Shown here one piece after another: positions 1 through 7,530 of a stretch of 21,099 nucleotides of DNA. Each line of letters starts with the position of its first letter. Positions within the stretch are counted from its first letter, which is position 1. Origin of the DNA: Chara braunii (lineage: Eukaryota > Streptophyta > Charophyceae > Charales > Characeae); NCBI GenBank assembly GCA_003427395.1, contig BFEA01000205.1, positions 744,392 to 765,490 on the forward strand. Direction: 5' to 3'. The notes beneath the pieces are model-generated. The model made no database searches and was not told the DNA's origin. It saw only the letters and a program-made list of their open reading frames with translations. A program made the translations under genes and the position numbers.

Positions 1-83
1 GTGACGCCGCCTGAAGTCCTGCATCTGTGTACATTCTTTCACAGTCGGTCGTCATGTGAATGCATGTCCCAACGCTACATCCC

Positions 84-252
84 TCACTTGTTCTCCGTGG
101 GTGCCGTAGTGATGGCGGTGACTCCGCACGTGCACTCGTGAAGGGCGCTGTTGAAGGCACTGTATGCACGGTTTGACATTTCGTGCAGGTTGACGCGAGC
201 CCCGTGTGTCATTGCTGGGAGTACGCACTTTTCTTCGTCACGTATATATGTA
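84..252 (-). pseudogene. Coding-like C-terminal protein fragment, unidentified
   Basis: On the minus strand this stretch reads without a stop as roughly 50 residues of balanced composition ending in TENK and a stop. It includes HEMSNRAYSAFNSALHEC, which looks like an amphipathic helix. The open frame runs on into the hAT-like element that begins at 253, where the composition becomes low-complexity. The real coding part therefore seems to end at that insertion point. I see no continuation on the far side of the element. It may be the last exon or the severed C-terminus of a protein. No family was recognised. Confidence 0.25.
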
Positions 253-1013
253 CAGGGTAATCGGCGTTCGGGACGGGACAAATGCCCGAACCCGAACGCC
301 CGAACGTATGGGACCCCTTGGGGATGCGTTCGGCCGTTCGGGCCGAACGCGGACCCAAAAAAAAAGAAAAAAAGAAAAAAAAACAATCATCAAAAAAATC
401 TGAAAAAAAATATGTTATAGAAAAAAATAAATTTAACAAGATTTGCCTGAGCATTACATCCGAATTCATTACCAAATTTGAAATAAAAATAAAATACCGA
501 GAACCAATACTAATAATAAAAATAAATAAAAATAAAAAGAGAATTAAATTTAGTAAGTGCACTAGCATATTTTCGACACCGCCATCTTTGGCTATTTTTC
601 ATTTTTTTTTGGCATCGCTCAATGCCCTGAAAGTTTACAGATGTGTACTTCATATAATACAAAACCCACTAAAAAAGTTTCAAAAAATAATAAAATTGTT
701 TAGACCCCGAACTAAAGTGAAAACAAAAAGTAAAAAGTGGAAAAAAACGTGGGCGAGCACGTTTTGACACCGCCATTTTGGCGATTTTTAATTTGTATTT
801 GGCTGATCCAAATAACTTGAAAATTTATAGGCATGTACCTATTGTCATAGAGAACTCACAAAAACACATTCAGAAAAAACAACTTATTTTTAGGCCCAGA
901 AATATTTTTTGGCGGGGGCCAAACACCGTCGGGTTCGGACCCCGTACGGGACCCCGAACACCCGTACGTACGGATGTCTGCCCGGGGACCTCCGTACGTA
1001 CGGGCTGGTGACC

Positions 1014-1016
<3 letters not shown>
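253..1016. mobile_element. Probable non-autonomous hAT-like DNA transposon
   Basis: The left end reads CAGGGTAATCGGC and the right end, on the opposite strand, CAGGGTCACCAGC. These are imperfect terminal inverted repeats with the CAGGG start common in hAT elements. The flanking 8-mers are TATATGTA (245-252) and TATATATA (1017-1024), an 8-bp target duplication with one mismatch. The right copy lies in a TA tract, so this match is weak evidence. Both ends carry dense subterminal motifs in both orientations: CCCGAAC/GTTCGGG on the left, CCGTACG/CGTACGG on the right. This is typical of hAT transposase-binding regions. The interior is very AT-rich and holds no transposase. The lysine- and isoleucine-rich open frames inside are compositional. 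Confidence 0.55.
556..905 (+). repeat. Two diverged tandem units (about 191 bp) inside the hAT-like element
   Basis: Unit 1 (about 556-747) and unit 2 (about 748-905) share a GTGC/GTGG...AGCA start, then TTTNGACACCGCCAT at 571 and 762. Further matches follow: a GGC(G/T)ATTTTT block, a TTGAAAATTTATAGGCATGTAC-type block and a TTTAGRCCCNGA block near the end. The offset is 191 bp. The copies are clearly related but strongly diverged. Confidence 0.6.

Positions 1017-1081
<65 letters not shown>
1017..1081. repeat. (TA)n microsatellite
   Basis: About 32 uninterrupted TA dinucleotides directly abut the right end of the hAT-like element. Open frames that cross it encode only Tyr-Ile repeats and are not genes. 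Confidence 0.97.
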
Positions 1082-1085
<4 letters not shown>

Positions 1086-1180
1086 GTTTCCCGAGGTTGG
1101 AATTTTCCCGGCCTGGATGGGTGAAATTGACGTTGTCATTCTGGGAGCGCATCCTGGCAGGGAAAGGTCACCGCCAACAC

Positions 1181-1186
1181 TATAAA
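1181..1186 (+). promoter_or_regulatory. TATA-box-like TATAAA upstream of the plus-strand gene
   Basis: CACTATAAAGG lies about 240 bp upstream of the ATG at 1424, in otherwise GC-rich DNA. It is a plausible core promoter for the gene at 1424-2964. Nothing else, such as an initiator or transcript evidence, supports it. Confidence 0.25.
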
Positions 1187-1423
1187 GGTCGGTGCATGTC
1201 TGCTGGTTTTCGTGTCCTGGGCTTTGTGGGCGTCCATTCCTTGCCACGCATTGGGGTTGTGTTTGAGTGCGCTGGGAGTTGATCATCCTCGCCATCGCCA
1301 AACACCACCGTTGTCTTCACTTGCGCGTCTCTCTCTTGTTTATCTGTCCACAGAGTCGTCCGCGACACGCGACAGACTCACAATGCCTTCACTTGCGAGA
1401 CGTGGGAGAGCGATCGGTAGCGC

Positions 1424-1957
1424 ATGGCGCCACGTGGACAGTACCAATTCAAAAGGCGAGAGGGCGGATCCGGCGAAGGCGCTGGCAGGCAAACTGGAAG
1501 GGGGCACGTCCCGGAGTCCAAAAAACTGCGCGGGGTTGACGGATCGGAGGGCGAGATGGGGGGTGAGGGGGGACAAGACGTGTCGCCCATGGATATCCTT
1601 TCCACGGCCACGCCAACGCGCGGGTTCGGGAGAGACTGTGTCAGCAGGGAGCATATGATTGCACTGGCCAACCTTGGTCTTCCAGGGACTCCACGTGGCA
1701 GCGGGATAACCGTGCGTTCTCAAGGGATTGTCATCAACGACATAACACCGCAAAGGCCTATCAGTTCAACTTCAACGATCATTTCCGTTGTCGAACGCAT
1801 GGATAAAGGACAAGTCCCTGTGTCCTCCTTGTGCCACGTGCCACCGCCACTGTTGTGGGAGAAAGGCGAGAATATTGGAGGGTCGAAGAGGCGGGGAGGA
1901 AAGAGGAGAGGAGGGATGAGATTCCGCGGGCAGACTGCGAGGACGACGACTCTCTGA
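1424..1957 (+). pseudogene. N-terminal segment of the unidentified plus-strand protein (frame 2)
   Basis: This frame opens at ATG 1424 (MAPRGQYQFKRRE) and reads a Gly/Arg-rich, probably disordered segment. A more structured block follows at about residues 64-93, including CVSREHMIALANLGLP and TPRGSG, then a Ser/Thr/Pro-rich linker. From about 1850 it degenerates into Arg/Gly-rich sequence and stops at 1957. The neighbouring frame, open from 1807, continues with an acidic stretch and the conserved body of the protein. I therefore read this as the N-terminal part of the same gene, separated by a frameshift between about 1810 and 1950, or by a small unrecognised intron. The shadow frames over 1212-1753 look non-coding. 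The start is chosen because the frame becomes protein-like at that ATG. Confidence 0.5.
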
Positions 1958-2964
1958 ACTTGAGGAAGAAACGAACGCGTCAAGAGGAAGAGTTGGAGGC
2001 GAAATCCAAGCTCTGGGTAGACGAGAAGACGTTCTGGGGAAGCGGACCTGGTTGCATGATTGCAGACGCCGTGCATGACTGCGCGAACTATTATTGTGCA
2101 ATCGTGAACGGTGATGCAGGCGCCACCGCTCCACATGGCGTCATCATGCCAGGCCCTGATGTTCTGCACGTGCGAATCGTAGATCTTGCGCCACGAGAGC
2201 CAACTCTGCGACGGGCGAGACGGACGGAAAACGTCGCTATGCGCGTCATCCATGGGTGGATATTCAGGTCGTCTTCAAGGTCCGATGGTTTCGCCCGCGC
2301 CAAATCGTATGTCGCCGTCGATTACCCCACCGATATGGTGAAAGTAGTTAGGCAGAGCATGGAGTGGTCGAGGGTAGTGTCGGCTAGTGTCGTCTACCAC
2401 ACGCTCGCTCTAAAGATGGACATTCCATTGTGGTATCCGTGGGCATATATCGAGGATAGGCCCCTTGACGACGACATGGCAGCCCATCAGGAGTCCACGG
2501 TGATGCATTTGGCGTCATGCTTTCACGATGCGCTCCGAGCTGGGCAGTGGTCCGATGACGGGAAAATGTCCCAGTCAAGACTTAGAAGAGTCACAAACGC
2601 TTTCCGCCTGCTTCTCGCCTTGTGCATGTGGGTCATGCGCATGGGGGGCGACGATGCACACTCCTATGAGGAGGCGTCGTACTACGCACAGTTCGTGGCG
2701 AAGCCCACGATTGTGGCGGCTGGTTCGCGGTCCTTCAACTGGCGCAGGCATGTTCTCAAGTCCGCGAATGCCGTATTGACTCGCCTCGGGAAGCCGCCCT
2801 TGACGATGGGTGCGTTTCCTAACTACATCTCGGACTGGGCTTCATGTGGAGCTACCACACTGGTTTGGCGGACCCCGACATCGTGGCGAAGATGAACTGG
2901 ATGGGGACGGGACCTTTTTGATGGTGATCGCAAGGACGGTCCCGATGACGACGTAGGGAAGTAA
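1831..2964 (+). CDS. Unidentified conserved protein body, probable partner ORF of a Harbinger-type element; frameshifted C-terminus
   Basis: The open frame runs from about 1807 to 2895 and reads as a real protein. An acidic and basic linker (residues 30-58) is followed by KLWVDEKTFWGSGPG (60-74) and VIHGWIFRSSSRSDGFARA (139-157). After that come an aromatic segment with MDIPLWYPWA, a helix with LALCMWVMRMGGDD, and SFNWRRHVLKSANAVLTRLG (301-320). The listed frame ends with a non-conserved tail after DWA. Two small shifts extend it: from 2841 another frame reads FMWSYHTGLADPDI and continues to GTGPF, and from 2920 the original frame reads an acidic tail ending in VGK and TAA at 2962. This looks like two compensating single-base changes. 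The family reminds me of proteins numerous in Chara braunii, from memory only. No catalytic motif is visible, and a Myb/SANT domain is not evident. It converges on the transposase gene. Confidence 0.6.
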
Positions 2965-3350
2965 ATTTGGTGGATATGGCCGTCCTGCGCATCGTGGCAG
3001 CATGCTTCGCCCGTGGAGTGGAATGGTCCGCGGACTTTGGTGGCACGCCCGTCATTTTGGTTTGTGTATGGTGGGTGCAGGGGCAGGGGGGAAGGGGTGT
3101 CGACGCAGGGTTGGCATGGGGGTCAAGTTGGCAGGCGAAGGTAGGGTTGGCTAGGGTCCGGGCGGGATGGGGGGTTGGGGGGGGGTGGATGTGTACATGC
3201 GTGTTGGTGATCGAGGGGCGCTTGGAAGTTGATGCAGCCATTTTGTTTCGCCATAGTCATGTAGTGTGCCACGTCGCCCGCCGACGCGCATGTTCATGGC
3301 AGCCGATCATAGATGTGGTTGTTTTCGTTTTCGATTTCTTGCGGATTTGT

Positions 3351-3366
3351 GCAGTGCATGCACTGC
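3351..3366. repeat. Perfect 16-bp palindrome
   Basis: GCAGTGCATGCACTGC is fully self-complementary and contains an RY-type CATGCA core. Its function is unknown. It could be a dimeric protein binding site or chance. Confidence 0.6.
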
Positions 3367-3444
3367 TAAGTGAAGGCCATGTGATTAATGGCACCTTTTC
3401 GGGGATGACACGAAAAGAGGGGATGCATTTTCTCAATTTCTTTC

Positions 3445-3461
3445 ATTGGTTGGTTGATCGG

Positions 3462-3492
<31 letters not shown>

Positions 3493-3640
3493 GTTGATTG
3501 GTTGATTGGTTGATTGATTTATCGTTTGGTCGGTTAGTCGGCCGATCAATTGATCCATTTAATGATTTATCGGTTGGTCGGCTAATCGCTTCATCGATTC
3601 ATCGATTGATTCATTGTTCGATTTATTCGTGGTTGAATTA
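3445..3640. repeat. GATT/GGTT simple repeat, decaying to the right
   Basis: Tandem TTGATTGA and TTGATTGG tetranucleotides dominate 3450-3525. They are followed by diverged ATCGGTTGGTCGG- and CATCGATT-type variants up to about 3640. Confidence 0.9.
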
Positions 3641-4125
3641 AGTGGCCTAGGAAATGCGCATGGATAGACAAAAAGGTGCTTCTTTTGTTGCTGCATGAAC
3701 TGGATGACACAAAAAATCTGCATCGAACGATTAACACAACAAAAGAACTCATAGATGACACGAAAGCGCATTCAAGGACGCAAATATGAAAAAACTGCCA
3801 CAACAAATACGACACAGCCGTTTGCGAAAACATCGTCATGGATCGGCGCTCCGTCACTCTTCAAAGGTTCGCGAAATGATTAAAAGTCATGCCAAGTAAA
3901 TGATAGTAAAAGGAAAACAAAAAAACGTCTCAACGAACAAGACCATAAAGTAAATAAATCAAAACAACTGCAGTGATCCTGCAGAACTGTTCCCAGCACC
4001 CTACACTCCCGCCGGATCACAACAATAGCCGCCGCCTCTCGTACATCACCAGTCCCCCCCCCCCCCCCTTCCCCCCGTCTTGGAGATCGATGCCGTAGCT
4101 ACCGCCGTCGAGGGAGTTTGCGCGT

Positions 4126-5157
4126 TTATGCGTGCTTCATGCGCTCCGCCAACGCTTCGCGCAACACGAGCGCATGAGGCTGATTAAAGTTTTCCACGAT
4201 GGGGGGGGGTGGGTGATCCAACCCCAAATCCACACGTCGGCGCGCACCATTAGCGTCCACCTCCCACAACAAGTTCTCGTCCAAGTCCATGCCAACATCG
4301 AGGAGGATGTTGTGCAAAATGCACACGACTTGGAATTGGTGCAGGAGAGTGTCCATATTTGTCTTGTGTGTGCGGAAGAACAACCTCCACACCCCCTTCA
4401 ATCTCCCGAAAGCTCTTTCCACTGCTCCTCTGGCGACCTTCTGCTTGTTGTCGAACCTCTCTTCGTCGGCGCATTGATCGGTCCCCCCGTAAGGCATGAC
4501 GATCCACTCCAGAGGAGGATAGCCGTTATCGTCGAGAATGTACCAGTGTGTCTTCACTCCGAACGGGAGCACCACAACAGGTCCACGAAAAAGATCCCCC
4601 TCCTCCGCACGTGCCCACAGATTGGAAAGTTGAAGCACGCGAATGTCATGGCAACTCCCTGGATAACCGACGAAAACGTCAGACTCTGTGATGCGCAAGT
4701 CCAAGTCCACCACCACCTGCGCAACAACGGAGAAACGATGCGTCCGATCGAATGGTGCGTTCGCCAGTTTGTCCACGTATATGTGTGTGCAATCTATGCA
4801 TCCATAGCAGTAGAGGAAACCCTTGGCCTCAAAGGCGCGCAGAACGAGCACCCGCTGCAACCCAGAAGGCCAGTCGATGTTGTCACGGTACACCCTCAGA
4901 AGCGCCCTGGTGACATCCTCGACTGCGATCAAGCCTGATGCGCATCCTATGCCGAATGACGATGTGTTGCTCTCGTACGTCTCCCCGCTCGCCCATCGAT
5001 ACAGCGCATATGTGATGATGTGATCTGGCATCAACGGTACCCTGGAGAATGTCACCCTCCGCTGCAGAAGAGGGGACACCGCCTCCACAATCTCCCGGAA
5101 CACCGTAGGGGACATCCTCAGCTTCTCCTTGTAGTAGTCGTCTACCTCGTCGTCCAT
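4126..5157 (-). CDS. PIF/Harbinger (HARBI1-like) DDE transposase
   Basis: This 343-residue frame encodes an RNase H-fold DDE nuclease that would excise and insert a PIF/Harbinger DNA transposon in the nucleus, usually into a 3-bp TTA/TAA target. The catalytic residues are in family motifs: D122 in GCIDCTHIYV, D171 in GYPGSCHDIRVL, and E247 in GAVERAFGRLKGVWRLF. The motif DDNGYPPLEWIVMPY (209-223) and the C-terminal VCILHNILLD (278-287) are also characteristic. The N-terminal helical region (about 8-65, MSPTVFREIVEAVSPLLQRR) matches the usual DNA-binding part. ATG 5157 is the first in this frame after TAG at 5175-5173, but the protein probably began further upstream in another frame. Codons and residues look intact from EDLRKMDDEV onward. 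It faces the plus-strand gene at 1424-2964. Only the upstream shift argues against activity. Confidence 0.9.
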   Translation of the reverse strand: MDDEVDDYYKEKLRMSPTVFREIVEAVSPLLQRRVTFSRVPLMPDHIITYALYRWASGETYESNTSSFGIGCASGLIAVEDVTRALLRVYRDNIDWPSGLQRVLVLRAFEAKGFLYCYGCIDCTHIYVDKLANAPFDRTHRFSVVAQVVVDLDLRITESDVFVGYPGSCHDIRVLQLSNLWARAEEGDLFRGPVVVLPFGVKTHWYILDDNGYPPLEWIVMPYGGTDQCADEERFDNKQKVARGAVERAFGRLKGVWRLFFRTHKTNMDTLLHQFQVVCILHNILLDVGMDLDENLLWEVDANGARRRVDLGLDHPPPPIVENFNQPHALVLREALAERMKHA

Positions 5158-5172
5158 CTTCCGGAGATCCTC

Positions 5173-5578
5173 CTATGTGCCTCCCATCCTTCTCCTCATC
5201 CACCACCTCGGAGTCGCCCGCGGGATCACACCGGATGCGATGGCGCAGCAAAACTGGACAATGGATTCCGACATGGATACACACTGTTACACAGTCGGGC
5301 GCCTCCATCACTTGTTGCAGGAGCTGACGCTGCCTGCGAATTGACAGTCTCATCTTGAGGCGCCCTGTCGTTCTTTTGATGTGATATCGCATGGCGACTA
5401 CCGAAACAGCTGCAACCACCGCATTTCTCTCCGAAGTCGTCAAGGCGTTGCCACCGTGCTGCAGCTCTCCGACCATGATGACGTCGCGCAATGCGCTTTT
5501 CACCACCCTCTGCGCCAGCCGCTGGCACCGTCGTTCCACTCTCTCCGCGTGGACGGGGAAGGCAACAGTCTCACACAA
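5173..5578 (-). pseudogene. N-terminal extension of the Harbinger transposase, in a shifted frame
   Basis: On the minus strand this frame reads about 134 protein-like residues from ATG 5578. It is rich in basic helices (RLAQRVVKSALRDVIMVGEL, MRLSIRRQRQLLQQVMEAP), then TVCIHVGIHCPVLLRHRIRC and an acidic stretch SEVVDEEKDG. At about 5176 it should pass into EDLRKMDDEV of the transposase, but that lies one frame over. A one-base insertion (or two-base deletion) between about 5173 and 5200 explains both. Beyond that point this frame continues to 4883 as meaningless sequence over the transposase. Alternatively a tiny intron removes the shift. HARBI1-like proteins often carry an extra N-terminal helical region, which fits. 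Confidence 0.6.
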
Positions 5579-6174
5579 CTTCGACGGAGGGGCGACGTGT
5601 GACCTCTGCTATGGCGGCCCGTCGGATTGTCGTCGACACCCCCAACAGGAACGTGGAACCCGTTATAGCGGACTCACTCCGAGATTGTCACTGTCCGCGC
5701 CACGTCGGCACACGTTCCATCACCCGCGCATTCAACGATGGCCGCCGCAAATCCTCCGCGCAGACGTTTCGCTCTGGTGTCCGCTCCAGCGGTCTACATG
5801 TCACGGTGCGTCGATGCATATCAGCCAAGGGTTTGAAATTTGAAATTTCAAAAGGGATTTTCACGCCTGTTTTTTTCTCCAGCGGTCTCGTGTCGCCGCC
5901 ACCGGACCACGCCTGAGGACGGATGGACATCCCACCATGACGACATACATCCACCCCCCCGACCACGTATATGCGTATGAAATTCGCCGCGGGAGACCTC
6001 CAAGGGTTTTCCTTGGGACCCATTCTATTAGGACGCGGTGTAACGACACCGCCAAAAACCGAAAAAAAATCCAAGGAGTTCATCCTAATTCCTGAGGATT
6101 TTCCAAGGAGGGTCTAACGAGGCCCGTAGACCCAAAGGAAGCAGAAGTGGAAGAAAACGAAAAAGACACACAAG

Positions 6175-6178
<4 letters not shown>
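5579..6178. other. Upstream region of the transposase gene; no gene recognised
   Basis: This would hold the promoter of the minus-strand transposase and, if an intact element is present, its right terminus. It contains a perfect inverted repeat (5832-5852), a CCAAGG-GTTTT-CCTTGG hairpin (6000-6016), and further TCCAAGGA blocks at about 6070 and 6100. The open frame at 5688-6083 (-) has no recognisable features. I could not pair any terminal sequence here with one near 1085-1200. Confidence 0.5.
5832..5852. repeat. Perfect 9-bp inverted repeat
   Basis: TTTGAAATT, a 3-base TGA centre, then AATTTCAAA. It lies upstream of the transposase gene and may be a cruciform or a dimeric binding site. Role unknown. 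Confidence 0.6.

Positions 6179-6267
<89 letters not shown>
6179..6267. repeat. (GA)n microsatellite
   Basis: About 44 uninterrupted GA units. On the minus strand it is a (TC)n tract directly downstream of the 62-bp repeats and the ribozyme-like motif. Serine/leucine and arginine/glutamate repeat frames across it are artefacts. Confidence 0.97.
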
Positions 6268-6271
<4 letters not shown>

Positions 6272-6300
6272 GTATAAAGAGTACGCAAGGATAAAAAATA

Positions 6301-6422
6301 AGTCTCCTGAACGAGACTTTCGAATGAATAAACATTGAAATCCTGGCGGCGTGGACCCTATAAGTCTCCCAAACGAGACTTTCAAATGAATAAACATTGA
6401 AATCCTGGCACGTGGACCCTAC
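6301..6422 (-). repeat. Two tandem 62-bp units, each with a hairpin
   Basis: Units start with AGTCTCC at 6301 and 6363 and are nearly identical. Each contains AGTCTC-6 nt-GAGACT, a perfect 6-bp hairpin whose loop differs (CTGAAC or CCAAAC). Then follow TTYRAATGAATAAACATT, GAAATCCTGGC and GTGGACCCTA. In the minus orientation the second unit's GGGTCCACG directly follows the predicted hammerhead cleavage point, and the same GGGTCCACG recurs in the next unit. The pair therefore looks like part of the transcribed retroelement. Confidence 0.85.
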
Positions 6423-6460
6423 TAGTTTCAGCCCGCTGCCACGGGCACTCATCAGGGGTC
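6415..6460 (-). ncRNA. Putative type I hammerhead ribozyme
   Basis: Reading the minus strand from 6460: stem I strand GACCC; core CTGATGA (6455-6449); stem II (6448-6430) GTGCCCG-TGGCAG-CGGGCT with a G-U closing pair and a bulged U; core GAA (6429-6427); a minimal self-complementary stem III ACTAGT (6426-6421); the cleavage base A (6420); then GGGTC (6419-6415), which pairs exactly with the starting GACCC. A further CAC/GTG pairing beyond an internal loop extends stem I, as type I ribozymes usually have. All invariant core bases are present in the right order. Such motifs with very short stem III occur in Penelope-like elements and retrozymes and act best as dimers. The irregular stem II base may weaken activity. 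No reverse transcriptase is visible nearby. Confidence 0.6.
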
Positions 6461-6478
6461 TTTAGTGGCGCGGAAGGT

Positions 6479-6539
6479 ACTGATTGTAAATCAGTCTGCC
6501 TATTTATATCCTGTGTAGGTACCTAAAGATATCCTACAG
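6479..6539. repeat. Two short hairpins beside the ribozyme-like motif
   Basis: ACTGATT-GTA-AATCAGT (6479-6495) is a perfect 7-bp hairpin. CTGTGTAGG...CCTACAG (6511-6539) is a second with a 2-base bulge. On the minus strand both lie just upstream of the hammerhead-like sequence and may belong to the same transcribed element. Confidence 0.5.
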
Positions 6540-6872
6540 CCGTCGATTCAGATCAATGAATGTAAAACTGAAGAAACTGCCGACTTTCCCAGCGCCCTTG
6601 GCTTCATCGGTATACCTGCTACCATTATCGAATTTGAACCAAAAAACTCCCCCAAAACATCCTCCTGGGCNAGATACTGCTGGCCTNACTGTATTCAATT
6701 CAAATCCTAGCAACTATTCACTCCACCACGTCCTTAAAAAACTGAAACACCCAGTTCGCAATATCGGGACTGAAACTGTCCGACCTTCCACTGTTAGGAG
6801 ACCACAAACATCTCTCGAATCACCTATTTATTGTCAAGTTTGACTTTCCACAAGTTTATTATTGCAACCCAT

Positions 6873-7145
6873 ACCCCACTAGAGTCCCGCACTAGAATTC
6901 CACACAACTTTCCATGGCCTTCCACGACTTTCCACAACTCTCACACCCCACAGGAGTCNCGCACTAAAAACCAGAGGTACCAGAACCTCAGTCCTATACT
7001 AAAAACCAAATGCACTTAAACCCAAGTCCCTCATTCGGGTCCCTCACTATGAGTCAGAAACAGTCCACACTAGAGATAAGATATCCTACTACTTGGACCT
7101 CGCATGCAACATCCATGACCCCACTAGATTCCCGAGCTAGAAACC
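6873..7145. repeat. Dispersed CCCCACTAGAGTCCCGCACT-type repeats
   Basis: Three diverged copies begin at about 6873, 6945 and 7118, all preceded by ACCCC or TACCCC and followed by AGAA or AAAA. The second carries an ambiguous base. Their spacing is irregular (72 and 173 bp). Confidence 0.6.
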
Positions 7146-7508
7146 AAATATGCTAGAAAAGGGGCAGAAAACCAAGATGTGGGTGTCGGGGAGAAAAAGC
7201 CAGAGACAGCCAAAACCAGACCACTGGAAAAACAATGGGGGACCTCGCGCGTCTTCCCGCTGCTGCGCTCTCAGAGCTAGCGCTGTTTTTGCACTAATCG
7301 TCGGGGTGGGTGCGCTAATCGCGCAACTTTGTTTTGCATCCGTTCCTCCAAGGCGATTAACCCTAACCCAGACTAGACTTGGTGGCCGCATGGTGGAAGC
7401 AGACATGGTGAGTAGAGGTGTGCTTGACGACATGAAGCTCACGCCCTTTGTTCGTTATCGTCGGCCCTGCTGGAGTGATATCCACGATTTCGTCCGAGTC
7501 CTTGGTAG

Positions 7509-7530
7509 CCCGACCCTTAAGTGGGTCGGG
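7509..7530. repeat. Perfect 8-bp GC-rich hairpin
   Basis: CCCGACCC, loop TTAAGT, GGGTCGGG. It is strong enough to fold in RNA or extrude in DNA. Role unknown. Confidence 0.65.

Larger units (their letters stand above)
2965..4125. other. Intergenic region between the two convergent genes
   Basis: No convincing gene is seen. It contains a G-rich stretch (3070-3200), a perfect 16-bp palindrome at 3351, and a GATT-type simple repeat (3450-3640). An AT-rich segment with ACACAAAAAA-type runs (3650-3960) and a run of 15 C at about 4054-4068 follow. The open frames here have simple-repeat or biased composition. Confidence 0.7.

Noticed and set aside
282-1124. Lysine-rich and Tyr-Ile-repeat open frames across the first kilobase
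   Set aside because: Explained by poly-A/AT-rich transposon interior and the (TA)n tract.
1212-1753. Overlapping open frames on both strands around the start of the plus-strand gene
   Set aside because: GC-rich shadows. The frame starting at 1424 reads more like protein and joins the conserved body.
4132-4938. 268-residue plus-strand open frame opposite the transposase
   Set aside because: It is antisense to an intact DDE domain and is rich in His/Val/Gln as expected of a mirror frame.
1085-6130. Terminal inverted repeats of the Harbinger element
   Set aside because: Compared 1085-1200 with the reverse strand of 5900-6130 by eye. CCAAGG/AGGGTC blocks on the right have no convincing partner on the left.
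6080-6452. Several serine/leucine-rich and arginine/glutamate-rich open frames
   Set aside because: They are translations of the (GA)n tract and its flanks. Low-complexity frames stay open without being genes.
7352-7366. Telomere-like CCCTAACCC
   Set aside because: Only about two units, compatible with chance.
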